NCBI GenBank assembly: GCA_020446675.1
Contig: JAGREE010000021.1
Span: forward strand, 1 to 64,000
Direction of reading: 5' to 3'
Source: Alphaproteobacteria bacterium
GTDB taxonomy: Bacteria > Pseudomonadota > Alphaproteobacteria > Sphingomonadales > Emcibacteraceae
Length of the DNA stretch: 64,000 nt
Positions 48,732 through 58,440 of this stretch are shown in pieces. Every line of letters begins with the position of its first letter. Positions within the stretch are counted from its first letter, which is position 1. The notes beneath the pieces were generated by a model. That model did no database searches. It was not told where the DNA came from and worked only from the letters and a program-made list of their open reading frames with translations. The position numbers and the translations under genes were made by a program.

Positions 48732-49991
48732 CTATTTAAATTTTGAATAATCAATTGGCTTGTTTTTATCAAGAAACTGATCCGTTTCCGGCATTGGGTA
48801 TTTAAGTCCACTGGCGCAGTTAAAAAGAACGACTTTATCGTCCTTTTTTATCTGTCCGTTTTTAAGGGCCATTTCCCAGGCGGCGAATGTTGCCGCCCCT
48901 TCGGGGCATAGCAGCAGACCGTCTTTCTGGGCGACACGGTCGCGACACTCAAAAATATGATCTTCTTTTACGGCAATGGCAAATCCGCCGCTTTCACGGA
49001 CCGCACGAAGGATAAGAAAATCACCAACTGCAATCGGCACACGAATGCCCCAGGCATGGGTATAGGCATTTTGCCAAAGTGGGGCATGTTCTTCGCCATC
49101 ATCATAGGCTTTTACAATGGGGGCACATCCTTCTGCCTGCACGGCGACCATTTTTGGGCGTTTGCTTCCGATCCAGCCAATTTTTTCCAGCTCGTCAAAA
49201 GCTTTCCACATACCGATCAGGCCGGTCCCGCCGCCAGTGGGATAAAAAATAACGTCGGGCATCTGCCAGCCGAACTGTTCCGCCAGTTCAAGGCCCATGG
49301 TTTTTTTGCCCTCAATTCTGTAGGGTTCTTTTAAAGTTGAAATATCAGCCCAGCCCATTTTTTCCTTGCCGTCCAGAACGATTTTTCCGCAGTCATTAAT
49401 AAGACCGTTGACGGTATAAGTGTCAGCACCCTGCAGGGCGATTTCACGGATATTGACGATCGGTGTATCATCAGGACAAAAAACAGTTGTTTTAAGACCG
49501 GCATAACTGGCGTAAGCAGCAAGGGCAGCCCCGGCATTGCCGTTGGTCGGCATTGCCAGATGTTTTTGCCCCAGTTCCTTAGCCATCGCCACAGCAAGGG
49601 CAAGTCCGCGTGCCTTGAAGGATCCGGTGGGAAGTCGTCCTTCATCCTTAACAATGACGTTGCAACCAAGTGGCACGGAGGCTTTAAGGGGAATAAGCGG
49701 TGTCATCACTTCACCAAGGCTCGTCATGGAATCCCCGTTATTGACCGGAAGAAATTCCCGATATTTCCAAAACCCGCCCGGGCGGGTTTCAATTTCTTCT
49801 TTTGTCACGCTTTTTTTTATGGCGTCCAGATCATATCTGACTAGGAGCGGCCGTCCGGCTTCGGACAAGCCATGAACTTCACCCGCCTTATAATCGCTCT
49901 TGCCTGTGATTGAGCATTCAAGGTTGGTCACAAATGATGGTTTTTCATTATAGAGTGCTTTGGTAAATTCAAATTCTGTCTTGTTCAGCAT
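48732..49991 (-). CDS. thrC: threonine synthase-like PLP enzyme
   Basis: A 419-residue fold-type II PLP enzyme. The PLP lysine is Lys126 in GSFKARG; NGNAGAALAAYAS (phosphate-binding Asn, ~156) and PTGGGTGLIGMW (glycine loop, ~255) follow. The N-terminus (LECSITGKSDYKAGEVHGLSEAGRPLLVRYDL) is homologous to the zinc-ribbon of archaeal-type threonine synthases, but only one Cys is kept, so no zinc site is expected. It would make threonine from O-phosphohomoserine; a related deaminase activity cannot be excluded. Third in ilvD-ridA-thrC. Confidence 0.82.
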   Translation of the reverse strand: MLNKTEFEFTKALYNEKPSFVTNLECSITGKSDYKAGEVHGLSEAGRPLLVRYDLDAIKKSVTKEEIETRPGGFWKYREFLPVNNGDSMTSLGEVMTPLIPLKASVPLGCNVIVKDEGRLPTGSFKARGLALAVAMAKELGQKHLAMPTNGNAGAALAAYASYAGLKTTVFCPDDTPIVNIREIALQGADTYTVNGLINDCGKIVLDGKEKMGWADISTLKEPYRIEGKKTMGLELAEQFGWQMPDVIFYPTGGGTGLIGMWKAFDELEKIGWIGSKRPKMVAVQAEGCAPIVKAYDDGEEHAPLWQNAYTHAWGIRVPIAVGDFLILRAVRESGGFAIAVKEDHIFECRDRVAQKDGLLLCPEGAATFAAWEMALKNGQIKKDDKVVLFNCASGLKYPMPETDQFLDKNKPIDYSKFK

Positions 49992-50005
49992 TGGTCATAT
50001 CTTTT

Positions 50006-50383
50006 CTATTTTGCTTCAGCAATACACTCAATTTCCACCATAGCATCCAGAGGGTTTTTCTTGACCGCGATGGTGGTTCGTGCGGGGCGATGATCGCCCA
50101 TTTTCTCGGCATAGATCCCGTTCATTCCGCTAAAATCATCCATGTCGCGGAGATACACGTTTGTTTTTACGATATTTTCAAGCGTCAAACCGCAACCTGC
50201 AAGGACAATTTTCAGATTTTCAAAAACCCGTGCAGTTTGCTCTTCAATGGTAGTACCGGAAAGCTTCATCGTCTTTGGATCAAGTGGTGTCTGACCGGAA
50301 CAATAAACCAGGTTGCCTGTGCGTACTGCATGACAGTATGGGCCAATGGCATCCGGTGCGCCATCAATAAATTTTATTTCCAT
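50006..50383 (-). CDS. ridA: RidA-family enamine/imine deaminase
   Basis: A 125-residue RidA (YjgF/YER057c) protein: DAIGPYCHAVRTGNLVYCSGQTPLDP, QTARVFENLKIVLAGCGLTLENIVKTNVYLRDM and ARTTIAVKKNPLDAMVEIECIA. The Arg in RPARTTIAV is the conserved catalytic/carboxylate-binding Arg. RidA clears reactive 2-aminoacrylate and related enamines made by PLP enzymes. It sits between ilvD (12-base gap) and the threonine synthase (14-base gap), which suits a role in threonine/isoleucine flux. Confidence 0.92.
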   Translation of the reverse strand: MEIKFIDGAPDAIGPYCHAVRTGNLVYCSGQTPLDPKTMKLSGTTIEEQTARVFENLKIVLAGCGLTLENIVKTNVYLRDMDDFSGMNGIYAEKMGDHRPARTTIAVKKNPLDAMVEIECIAEAK

Positions 50384-50395
50384 TAATATCCCCTG

Positions 50396-52237
50396 TTACA
50401 GATGATCAATACGGCGTACGGCCCCCTTATCGGCAGATGTGGCCATTAAACCATAGGCTTTTAGAGCTTTTGAAACCACACGTGTCCTTTTTTCGGCCGG
50501 TTTCCAGGCGGCGTCGCCTTTGGCATCCATCATTTCACGTCTTTTTTCAAGTTCGGCATCACTGATATCGACACGGATAATGCGGTTCGGAATATCAATA
50601 TCAATCATATCCCCGTTTTCAATAAGGCCTATGGCACCACCTGAAGCGGCCTCCGGTGAGACATGACCGATTGAAAGACCGGATGTTCCGCCGGAGAAAC
50701 GACCATCGGTAATAAGCGCGCATTTGGTGCCAAGTCCCATGGATTTGAGATAGGATGTGGGGTAAAGCATTTCCTGCATTCCCGGACCGCCACGGGGGCC
50801 TTCATAGCGAATGACAACGGCTTCACCGGCTTTTACCTTGCCGGAAATAATGCCTTCTACGGCACTGTCCTGGCTTTCAAATACATGGGCAGGACCACGG
50901 AAGGTAAAGTTTTCTTCAGCAACACCTGCGGATTTAACGATACAGCCGTCAAGGGCAATGTTGCCTTGCAGAACGGCAAGGCCGCCATCTTTTGAATAGG
51001 CGTTTTCCACAGATCTGATACACCCTTCAGCGCGGTCAAGGTCCAGTGTATTAAAGCGTTCGGACTGCGAGAAAGCGACCGTTGTGCGCACGCCGCCGGG
51101 TGCCGCCTTATAAAATTCGGCAACATCATCGGCAGGGCTGCGGTTAACATCAAAATAGTCAATAACTTCACCGATGCTGCGTCCCTGAATGGTGGAACAA
51201 TCCCGGTGAATAAGCCCAGCTTTTTCCAATTCACCCAATATGGCGATGACGCCACCAGCACGGTGAACATCTTCCATATGATAATTTTGTGTTGCCGGGG
51301 CCACCTTACAGATATTGGGGATTTTTTTAGAAAGCCGGTCAATATCCTTCATGGTGAAATCGCATTCCGCTTCACTTGCCGCGGCAAGAAGATGCAGAAC
51401 CGTATTGGTTGATCCACCCATGGCAATATCAAGGGCCATAGCATTTTCAAAGGCTTTGAATGAGGCAATGGAGCGTGGCAGCACGCTATCGTCGTCATTC
51501 TGATAATATTGTTTGGTGATATTCATAATGGTTTTGGCCGCGCCAAGGAAAAGCTGCTTGCGGTCACTATGGGTGGCAAGAGCTGAGCCGTTACCCGGCA
51601 AAGACAGTCCAAGTGCTTCCGTCAGGCAGTTCATGCTGTTTGCCGTGAACATACCGGAACAGGATCCACAGGTCGGACAGGCGGCCTGTTCTACTTTTGC
51701 CACTGTTTCATCATCAACATTGGGATCAACGCCCATGATTATGGCATCCACAAGGTCAAGCCCGTGATTGATGCCTTCTGTCTTTCCGGCTTCCATCGGT
51801 CCGCCGGATACAAACACGGTCGGGATATTAAGTCGCAGGGAAGCCATCAGCATCCCAGGTGTGATTTTATCGCAGTTAGAGATACAGACCATGGCATCAG
51901 CACAATGCGCATTGACCATATATTCAACGCTGTCGGCGATAATTTCACGACTTGGCAGGCTGTAAAGCATGCCATCATGGCCCATAGCAATGCCGTCATC
52001 GACGGCAATTGTGTTAAATTCTTTTGCGATACCGCCATGGCTTTCAATTTCACGGGCAACCATCTGGCCAAGGTCTTTTAAATGAACATGACCCGGCACA
52101 AATTGAGTGAAGCTGTTTACGACCGCAATAATCGGTTTTCCAAAATCCTTATCTGTCACACCGGTCGCGCGCCACAGGGCACGGGCACCAGCCATATTGC
52201 GGCCATGGGTTGAAGTTTTGGAACGATATTCAGGCAT
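50396..52237 (-). CDS. ilvD: dihydroxy-acid dehydratase
   Basis: A 613-residue iron-sulphur dehydratase of valine, leucine and isoleucine synthesis. [15 protein letters not shown] (~117-131) and [24 protein letters not shown] (~190-213, quoted in part) hold cluster-ligand cysteines; [12 protein letters not shown] and [16 protein letters not shown] are also conserved. Complete, family length. Likely first gene of ilvD-ridA-thrC, transcribed from the 98-base gap shared with the divergent threonine aldolase. Confidence 0.96.
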   Translation of the reverse strand: MPEYRSKTSTHGRNMAGARALWRATGVTDKDFGKPIIAVVNSFTQFVPGHVHLKDLGQMVAREIESHGGIAKEFNTIAVDDGIAMGHDGMLYSLPSREIIADSVEYMVNAHCADAMVCISNCDKITPGMLMASLRLNIPTVFVSGGPMEAGKTEGINHGLDLVDAIIMGVDPNVDDETVAKVEQAACPTCGSCSGMFTANSMNCLTEALGLSLPGNGSALATHSDRKQLFLGAAKTIMNITKQYYQNDDDSVLPRSIASFKAFENAMALDIAMGGSTNTVLHLLAAASEAECDFTMKDIDRLSKKIPNICKVAPATQNYHMEDVHRAGGVIAILGELEKAGLIHRDCSTIQGRSIGEVIDYFDVNRSPADDVAEFYKAAPGGVRTTVAFSQSERFNTLDLDRAEGCIRSVENAYSKDGGLAVLQGNIALDGCIVKSAGVAEENFTFRGPAHVFESQDSAVEGIISGKVKAGEAVVIRYEGPRGGPGMQEMLYPTSYLKSMGLGTKCALITDGRFSGGTSGLSIGHVSPEAASGGAIGLIENGDMIDIDIPNRIIRVDISDAELEKRREMMDAKGDAAWKPAEKRTRVVSKALKAYGLMATSADKGAVRRIDHL

Positions 52238-52335
52238 CTTACTTTCTTTCTGATAGGCTTTTAATTAAATATCTGTAATAAATACCAGCATTATGTCATT
52301 TGTCGATAAATAAGTAAAAAATTTGGGAGCATTTT

Positions 52336-53358
52336 ATGCGCAGCGATAATAATTCGGGTGTATCGCCGGAAATTTTAAAGGCCATTATGGATGAAAATGA
52401 GGGTGACGCGGTCGCTTATGGTCATGATGACGTTACGGTCAGATCTGAAGAAATTCTTAAAAGACTTTTTGAAACGGATAAATTAAAGGCTTTTAATCTT
52501 ATTTCCGGGACTGCGGCCAATGCCCTTATTATCGCGACATTGTCCCCAACATATGGGGCGGTATTTTGCCATCAGGACAGTCATATCAATTGTGATGAAT
52601 GTGGGGCTATCGAATTTCAAAGTGGCGGGGCAAAACTTATTCCGATAAAAGGTGCAAATGGAAAAATAACAGTCAGTGAACTGGAAGAAGCCATTGGCCG
52701 TTTTACGGTTGGCGAAGCGCATCACAGTCAACCTTCGATGCTAAGCATTGCCAATGTAACCGAAGCCGGCACAATTTATACGCCGGATGAGGTTCATGAA
52801 CTTTCGGGTCTGCTTAAAAAGCACAGTTTAAAATTCCATATGGATGGGGCAAGATTTGCCAATGCCATTGCCAAAATCGGCTGTAGTGCGGCGGAAATGA
52901 CCTGGAAAGCGGGCGTTGATGCTCTTTCATTTGGCGCGACGAAAAATGGGGCACTTGGTGCTGAATCAGCTATTTTCTTTAATGACAGCGAAGATGGAAG
53001 CTTTATTTACCGACGCATGAGAAGCGGACATCTGGTGTCCAAAATGCGGTTTATTTCAGCGCAGATTATTGCATATATTGAAAATGATTTATGGCTTAAG
53101 AATGCGAAGCATGCCAATGCAATGGCTGAAAAACTTTATCAGGGTGTTAAGGATACGGGCGGTATAAAATTTATCTATCCTGTTCAGTCAAATGTTATGT
53201 TTGCTGAAATAGAAGATGGTTTAAGGGATCAGCTCTGGCAGGCAGGGTTCCGGTTTTATACAAGCAATATATCCGGAGTAAAACGATCCCGTCTGGTAAC
53301 AGCATTTAATACATTGCCTGACGATATTGAGAAATTTATTGAACTTGCAAAATATTAA
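52336..53358 (+). CDS. ltaE: low-specificity L-threonine aldolase
   Basis: A 340-residue fold-type I PLP enzyme splitting threonine or allo-threonine into glycine and acetaldehyde. DNNSGVSPEILKAI at the start, GTAANALII (~59), CHQDSHINCDECGAIEF, HMDGARFANAI (~168) and the PLP Lys203 in FGATKNGALGAE are present. GGGAGC lies before ATG 52336. Divergent from ilvD-ridA-thrC, so the locus groups threonine synthesis and breakdown. Confidence 0.92.
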   Translation: MRSDNNSGVSPEILKAIMDENEGDAVAYGHDDVTVRSEEILKRLFETDKLKAFNLISGTAANALIIATLSPTYGAVFCHQDSHINCDECGAIEFQSGGAKLIPIKGANGKITVSELEEAIGRFTVGEAHHSQPSMLSIANVTEAGTIYTPDEVHELSGLLKKHSLKFHMDGARFANAIAKIGCSAAEMTWKAGVDALSFGATKNGALGAESAIFFNDSEDGSFIYRRMRSGHLVSKMRFISAQIIAYIENDLWLKNAKHANAMAEKLYQGVKDTGGIKFIYPVQSNVMFAEIEDGLRDQLWQAGFRFYTSNISGVKRSRLVTAFNTLPDDIEKFIELAKY

Positions 53359-53413
53359 ATCTAAGCCTCAGGTATAAAGGGTATTTTAACAAATATAGTG
53401 ATATTTTTAATCC

Positions 53414-53755
53414 ATGATGATTAGAAAAACTGTTACCTTTATCCTTGTTTCTTTGCTTTCGCTTTCACTTTTTGCCTGTGACAGCAATCAGGAAAAGCAT
53501 AAAAAAACGCTTGAGGAGAAACTGGCGGACAGTTTCAGCCAATCAGAGGAAACAGTCAAAAACCGGGTGAATGTTATTGTAAAGGCCAGCGAGGATAAAA
53601 ATTACATGCTGGCCATGAATGAACTTGCCATATTATCAGCGTCACAAATTAATAATCATGAACAAAAACTGGCTATAAAACTTCTTATGAACCAACTCCG
53701 CTATACTATGGAAGAGGAAGAAATAGCTGCCAAAACCATAAGTCCAGAGCGCTAA
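53414..53755 (+). CDS. small lipoprotein, unknown function
   Basis: A 113-residue protein with a lipoprotein signal (MIRKTVTFILVSLLSLSLFAC, Cys near residue 22). The mature part is charged and helical (KHKKTLEEKLADSFSQSEETVKNRVNVIVKA and EKNYMLAMNELAILS-like), possibly a short coiled coil. ATG 53414 or 53417 may start it. I do not recognise a family. It stands between threonine aldolase and the DUF6460-like gene. Confidence 0.65.
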   Translation: MMIRKTVTFILVSLLSLSLFACDSNQEKHKKTLEEKLADSFSQSEETVKNRVNVIVKASEDKNYMLAMNELAILSASQINNHEQKLAIKLLMNQLRYTMEEEEIAAKTISPER

Positions 53756-53781
53756 TTCTGCCTAAATTCATCACTAAGATA

Positions 53782-53811
53782 TTGACATCGTACATCGAAA
53801 TAACCCAATAT
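53782..53811 (+). promoter_or_regulatory. candidate sigma-70 promoter before the small membrane protein
   Basis: TTGACA (53782-53787), 18-base spacer, CAATAT (53806-53811), 36 bases before ATG 53847. The -35 is a perfect match; the -10 is weak. The only candidate in this 91-base gap. Confidence 0.35.
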
Positions 53812-53846
53812 ATTGAAATTAAAGGTTGTTTTAGATGGGTTGATGT

Positions 53847-54110
53847 ATGGATAAATCAACATCCGGTTTAATCTGGAAACTTGTAATTGCCTCGCTTTGT
53901 GTTGGGCTATTGCTAAGCTTTTTTGAAATTGACCCCGTCGCACTTATTGAAAATGTACCGGATACGCTCGGACGAATACTTGAAGTCGTGCTTGATATTA
54001 TCAACTGGGCGGGAAAATATATTTTACTTGGCGCGATTATCGTTATTCCAATATGGATATTGTTCAATATCAGGACAATTTTCCAAAAATTATTTGGCAG
54101 TAAAAAGTAA
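53847..54110 (+). CDS. small membrane protein (DUF6460-like)
   Basis: An 87-residue protein with two membrane helices (WKLVIASLCVGLLLSFF and WAGKYILLGAIIVIPIWILF) joined by an amphipathic stretch. The pattern (LxxxSLxVGxxLSxxxIDP then INWxxKYxxLGAxxVIPIWxxxxI) resembles the DUF6460 family of alphaproteobacteria, as best recalled. Inner membrane; function unknown. ATG 53847 has a weak site. Confidence 0.65.
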   Translation: MDKSTSGLIWKLVIASLCVGLLLSFFEIDPVALIENVPDTLGRILEVVLDIINWAGKYILLGAIIVIPIWILFNIRTIFQKLFGSKK

Positions 54111-54172
54111 AAACCCCCGGTTGGGGTTATCAATATAAACATCAAAATATGGATATAGAAGGGTATAAAACT

Positions 54173-54709
54173 ATGTCAGCAAATAATACCAGTAATTCCT
54201 ATGGCTGGGTTTCAAAAACATTTCACTGGGGGATGTTCTTCATAATTGTTGGCCAATTCTGGCTAGGGGGCAACTTCAAGAAAGATGCCTATGAAGGTAT
54301 GGGCCTTAGTAAATTACATTTTTCTGTAGGGCTGCTTATTTTATTTTTAATTTTAATTCGCTTTGCTTGGCGCGCAAAAAACCCTATTCCGGAATTGCCG
54401 GAAGGAACTGGGAAACTGCAAGCCCTTGGTGCGCACGGGCTCCATATTTTGTTTTATGTGCTTCTCATCGGATTGCCGGTTGCGGGCGTTCTTATTGTGC
54501 AGGCAAAAGGCGGTACCGTTTCATTTTTTGGTATTTTTGATGTGCCCAGATTTGTCGCTAAAGCTGAATCAACAGCGGATTTGGCAGAACTGATGCATGA
54601 GGTTTTTGCAAAAATTACCTTCCTTTCAGTACTTCTGCATATTGGTATGGCGCTCTTCCATCATTATGTTAAAAAGGATAATGTGCTACGTCGCATGCTG
54701 CCCTGGTAG
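54173..54709 (+). CDS. cytochrome b561-family protein
   Basis: A 178-residue four-helix membrane cytochrome b. KTFHWGMFFIIVGQFWLGG, MGLSKLHFSVGLLILFLILIRFAWR, AHGLHILFYVLLIGLPVAG and LHIGMALFHHYVKKDNVLRRMLPW (each in pieces) carry the His pairs for two b haems. Likely passes electrons from quinol. ATG 54173 follows AGAAGGG at 9 bases and is preferred to ATG 54149. A strong terminator follows. Confidence 0.88.
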   Translation: MSANNTSNSYGWVSKTFHWGMFFIIVGQFWLGGNFKKDAYEGMGLSKLHFSVGLLILFLILIRFAWRAKNPIPELPEGTGKLQALGAHGLHILFYVLLIGLPVAGVLIVQAKGGTVSFFGIFDVPRFVAKAESTADLAELMHEVFAKITFLSVLLHIGMALFHHYVKKDNVLRRMLPW

Positions 54710-54736
54710 AGCCCGGTTGGCATATTCAATAATTTT

Positions 54737-54760
54737 AAGGGACCTTCGGGTCCCTTTTTC
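54737..54760 (+). terminator. Rho-independent terminator after cytochrome b561
   Basis: AAGGGACC (54737-54744), tetraloop TTCG, GGTCCCTT (54749-54756), then TTTC. A classic stable UUCG hairpin with T-tail, 28 bases after the stop. The convergent MATE gene ends at the same place. Confidence 0.9.
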
Positions 54761-56117
54761 ATAGGGGCTTTAGATTTCGGATCGTCCGTGAAATCCAGAG
54801 AAAACCGACAATACCGGCGATCATATTGGAAACACTTATAACCATGAAGGCTGTTTCAAGGTCGTAAAATCTTGAGGCAGCGTAAACCAAAGGAAGCTGG
54901 AGGAAAAATACTCTTAATGCCGAGATGACAACCCCTGGCATTGGTTTGCCAATACTGTTGAACATGGCATTGGCACTCATCACTATGCCGTATAAACCAT
55001 AAGAAGCCGGCACCACATACAAATAGGAAGAAGTTAAAGATGTTATTTTAGGATCATCAGAAAATAATCCTGCAAGTGTATTGGCGAGCAGTCCTAAAAG
55101 TACCGCCATCAGACCGCCCCAGACCAGACAGAAAATGGCAACTTTTTTTATACATTCTTCAATCCGGTCAAAATTGCCGGCTCCGATATTCTGTCCCAGG
55201 AAGGGACCAACAACAGAAGATAAAGCAAAAAACAGAACAAGTGAAAGGGCTTCAATTGTTGTTGCAACATTGGTTGCCGCTACCGCGTCACTTCCATAAC
55301 GGGCTATTATGGAAATGATAATAGCAGCGACAATTGGGATAACCATATTGGTGCCTGTTGCTGGAATGCCAACATGCAGGGTTCTTTTAATTGAGGGTAA
55401 AAAGTTACTTAATGTTGTTTTCTCAAAGCTTAGGACATGAAAGCGATAGGTCAGGAAATAAATGATCGCTGCAAAACTTATAAACCTTGTAATTAACGAG
55501 GCAATTGCCGCTCCCTGAAATCCCAGCTCAGGAAATCCGATTAAGCCGAAAATTAATATCGGATCAAGGACAGCATTTGCCAATGCTGAAAAGAGCATTA
55601 ATTTGCCCTGTAGTCCCGTATCGCCTAGTGCGCGCATTGCAGCGCCACCGGTCATCGGCACCATAATGAATATTGGTGATAAATACCATATGGTTACATA
55701 TTCTCTAATGAGCGGTAATATTTTTTCCTCTGCGCCCATTGCTGTAAAAAGCGGGTCAATGGTAAGCAGGCCGACAACTGTGAAAGTCAGCGAAAGAATG
55801 ACTGTGAAAAGAAGGGTATTGGTCGCTAGACATTTGATTTCTTCGTCATCTTTGTTTCCGGCAGCCCTTGCCAAAACAGAAGATATGCCTGCACTAAGAC
55901 CGATTGACGCTGAAATGACAATCATCGCCATTCGTGAAATGAAACCCATAGCAGCAAGTTCATCCGTGCCGAGCATGCCAATGTAGAACAGATCAACAAA
56001 AGTGAACGACATATTTGCCATTAGGCCGATTACCATTGGCAGGGCCATTCTTATAAGATGTTTATGAACAGGACCTGTCGTAAGGTCTACTCTTGGGGAA
56101 TTTCTTGTGGTAGCCAT
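54759..56117 (-). CDS. MATE-family efflux transporter
   Basis: A 452-residue, twelve-helix multidrug/toxin exporter. GPVHKHLIRMALPMVIGLMANM at the start, the FVDLFYIGMLGTDELAAMGF motif (~40) and the repeated second half (PATGTNMVIPIVAAIIISIIARYG, VGPFLGQNIGAGNFDR) are typical of the NorM/DinF type. Inner membrane, cation- or proton-coupled; substrates unknown. Confidence 0.93.
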   Translation of the reverse strand: MATTRNSPRVDLTTGPVHKHLIRMALPMVIGLMANMSFTFVDLFYIGMLGTDELAAMGFISRMAMIVISASIGLSAGISSVLARAAGNKDDEEIKCLATNTLLFTVILSLTFTVVGLLTIDPLFTAMGAEEKILPLIREYVTIWYLSPIFIMVPMTGGAAMRALGDTGLQGKLMLFSALANAVLDPILIFGLIGFPELGFQGAAIASLITRFISFAAIIYFLTYRFHVLSFEKTTLSNFLPSIKRTLHVGIPATGTNMVIPIVAAIIISIIARYGSDAVAATNVATTIEALSLVLFFALSSVVGPFLGQNIGAGNFDRIEECIKKVAIFCLVWGGLMAVLLGLLANTLAGLFSDDPKITSLTSSYLYVVPASYGLYGIVMSANAMFNSIGKPMPGVVISALRVFFLQLPLVYAASRFYDLETAFMVISVSNMIAGIVGFLWISRTIRNLKPL

Positions 56118-56294
56118 TATTGTGTAAAGTCCTGAAAAACTGCTGAGTATTGTTACTCTAAATGGGACTATATTTAATTGAAGTCAATAGGGCAGGGATA
56201 AAATAAAATATACTGTAAAAATCTGGTGAGTATGTTATTTGTAAGGTGAAACTGATATTTTTTAGAAGAGTTATAAACAGGAAATTAAAATAAG

Positions 56295-57068
56295 ATGATT
56301 GTTGTTGTATCGCCCGCAAAGAAATTGGATTTTGAAAGTGATGAGGTAAAACCAAACTGGTCGGTTCCCGATTATCTGGATCAAAGTGAAACACTGATCA
56401 ATGCCACAAGAAAGATGAGCCGGAAGAAAATTGCCGATATTATGAATATAAGTGATACGCTTGCCGACCTAAATTATGAACGTTACAGGGATTTTTCGAC
56501 GCCCTTTACGTTGACCAATTCCCGCCAAGCTATTCTGGCGTTTAAGGGGGATACATATGTCGGACTTGAAGCTGAGACATTATCGGATGAAGATCTGAAT
56601 TACGCACAGGATCACTTAAGAATTTTATCCGGCCTATATGGGATGCTACGCCCACTTGATCTGATGCAGGCTTACAGACTTGAAATGGGCTGTGGCATTA
56701 AAATTCCCAGACGGCGCAATTTATATGATTTTTGGGGGGATCTTTTGACTGACGGGCTTAATAAGTTGATGGATGAGCAGAAAACGGATGTGGTCATCAA
56801 TTGTGCTTCCAATGAATATTTTAAATCAATCAATAAAAAGAAATTAAAAGGCAGAGTTATAACGCCGGTTTTTAAAATAGTCAGGGACGGGGTTGCCAAA
56901 AGTCCGGGCATGATGGCCAAGCGGGCGCGTGGTCAGATGGCCCGATTTATCATTCAGAAAAAAATTGAAGACCCAAAGGATTTAAAAAAGTTCAAAACTG
57001 ATGGCTATAAATTTATGCCGAGCCTTTCGAATGATGAAACAATGGAATTTCATAAAATTGTGGACTGA
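56295..57068 (+). CDS. yaaA: YaaA-family peroxide stress protein (DUF328)
   Basis: A 257-residue protein that starts MIVVVSPAKKLDFES, the YaaA signature, then RKMSRKKIADIMNISDTLADLNYERY, AFKGDTYVGLEAETLS, LRILSGLYGMLRPLDLMQAYRLEMG, and CASNEYFKSI. In E. coli YaaA lowers intracellular iron damage under H2O2 stress and binds DNA. Complete. It is followed 5 bases later by the permease gene. Confidence 0.94.
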   Translation: MIVVVSPAKKLDFESDEVKPNWSVPDYLDQSETLINATRKMSRKKIADIMNISDTLADLNYERYRDFSTPFTLTNSRQAILAFKGDTYVGLEAETLSDEDLNYAQDHLRILSGLYGMLRPLDLMQAYRLEMGCGIKIPRRRNLYDFWGDLLTDGLNKLMDEQKTDVVINCASNEYFKSINKKKLKGRVITPVFKIVRDGVAKSPGMMAKRARGQMARFIIQKKIEDPKDLKKFKTDGYKFMPSLSNDETMEFHKIVD

Positions 57069-57073
57069 TCCCC

Positions 57074-57832
57074 GTGATTGAGAGCCCTTTATTTTATGCC
57101 GTAGCGGTTGTTGCTGTTCTGATCGTCGGCATATCTAAGGGCGGTTTTGTTGGGGGCTTCGGTATGCTTGCCGTGCCCATGATGTCAATGATTGTTGATC
57201 CGCGGCAGGCTGCGGCCATAATGCTTCCTATTTTATGTGTAATGGATATTTTTGCCGTAAAAGCATTTTGGGGAAAATGGGACCAAAAGGCATTGATTAG
57301 CCTCGTACCCGGAGCGGTAATGGGGATTGTAATAGGCACCATAACTTTCCGATATCTCAACGCGGATATGATCCGTATAATTGTCGGAATTGTCACGATC
57401 CTCTTTGTTTTGCAGTATTACCTGATTGACCGGCGAAGAAAAATTACAGCAGGTCTGGATTATAACACTGTTAAAGGCGGATTTCTTGGCGCATTAAGCG
57501 GGTTTACCAGTTTTATTGCCCATGCCGGTGGCGGACCGCTTTCCATGTATCTTTTTCCGCTTAAGCTGGATAAAACCATTCTGGTGGCGACGTCGGTATT
57601 TTTCTTTATTACCGTCAATTTTGTAAAGCTCATTCCTTATGCCTGGCTCGGGCAGCTTTCAGGGGATAATCTGCTGACATCCCTTGTGCTTCTCCCCCTT
57701 GCCCCGATCGGAATAAAGCTAGGGGTATGGATGCACAATAAAGTATCGACAGAATTATTTTATAAAATCTGTTATATTGCCTTATTTTTTACAGGGCTGA
57801 AGCTCATATATGACGGGATTGGGGGCTTTTAA
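57074..57832 (+). CDS. TSUP (TauE/SafE) family permease
   Basis: A 252-residue membrane protein with about eight helices. The repeated segments VGISKGGFVGGFGMLAVPMMS and GALSGFTSFIAHAGGGPLSMYLFPL are TauE/SafE hallmarks. These move sulphite, sulphoacetate or other small anions across the inner membrane; the substrate is not readable here. Start is GTG 57074. It overlaps the EipA-like gene by 4 bases, tail to tail. Confidence 0.9.
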   Translation: MIESPLFYAVAVVAVLIVGISKGGFVGGFGMLAVPMMSMIVDPRQAAAIMLPILCVMDIFAVKAFWGKWDQKALISLVPGAVMGIVIGTITFRYLNADMIRIIVGIVTILFVLQYYLIDRRRKITAGLDYNTVKGGFLGALSGFTSFIAHAGGGPLSMYLFPLKLDKTILVATSVFFFITVNFVKLIPYAWLGQLSGDNLLTSLVLLPLAPIGIKLGVWMHNKVSTELFYKICYIALFFTGLKLIYDGIGGF

Positions 57833-58440
57833 AACGGAATCCAGCTTCGCTCTTTGGTAAAATGAAGATACCCCAGATTAACCCCGGCCCTTAGGCCTAC
57901 ACCCAGACGAATTGGGGCAATAATGATTTCATCAACCTGCTGGTAATTCATTCCGAAACCCGCCACATAATAAAAACTGCCTTCCACGGCTGGGAAGCGC
58001 TGAAATAGCTCCTCAGTATCATTTAGGTTATAAACAAGAGCAAAGACGCGGGAACCATTTGCACCGACATCTATACCAATTGAAGGGCCTTTCCAGTAAA
58101 CGCGCCTGTCACCTTCAATTTTGTGGGATAATGTTCCATCCCCGAAGCGGGCGCCAACGACGAGGGCTGCACTGGCTTCTGTTCCGATGATATATCCATT
58201 TGGTCTTCCCAGATCGGCAAAAGCCTTTTCGATCACGCTGGCAACAGCTTCTGATCCTTCACCAAAAAAGTCTGAGGCTGCATTAACGATGCTTTCCTTA
58301 TCATATGTTGTATCAACATTTGTGCTATCCATATTTTGTGCAGGCGCAGGCGGTGGCGAAGACGTTTCATTATTTTTGCCACCACAGGCCGTCAGGATCA
58401 GCACACATGACACTGTAATCAATTTAAAGAAGCGGCGCAT
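57829..58440 (-). CDS. EipA-like DUF1134 protein with lipoprotein signal
   Basis: A 203-residue protein. Signal with lipobox LTAC (Cys near residue 19), a Pro/Asn-rich spacer, then a DUF1134 domain (SDFFGEGSEAVASVIEKAFADLGRPNGYIIGTEAS, RVYWKGPSIGIDVGANGSRVFALVYNL, FPAVEGSFYYVAGFGMNYQ, PIRLGVGLRAGVNLGYLHFT in pieces). EipA of Brucella is a DUF1134 periplasmic protein needed for envelope integrity; a lipid anchor here would be a variation. Its start overlaps the DUF2842 stop by one base. Confidence 0.88.
   Translation of the reverse strand: MRRFFKLITVSCVLILTACGGKNNETSSPPPAPAQNMDSTNVDTTYDKESIVNAASDFFGEGSEAVASVIEKAFADLGRPNGYIIGTEASAALVVGARFGDGTLSHKIEGDRRVYWKGPSIGIDVGANGSRVFALVYNLNDTEELFQRFPAVEGSFYYVAGFGMNYQQVDEIIIAPIRLGVGLRAGVNLGYLHFTKERSWIPF

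Noticed and set aside
54112..54128. AACCCC-CGGTT-GGGGTT hairpin after the DUF6460-like gene
   Set aside because: Only 6 bp with no T-tail; too weak to call a terminator.
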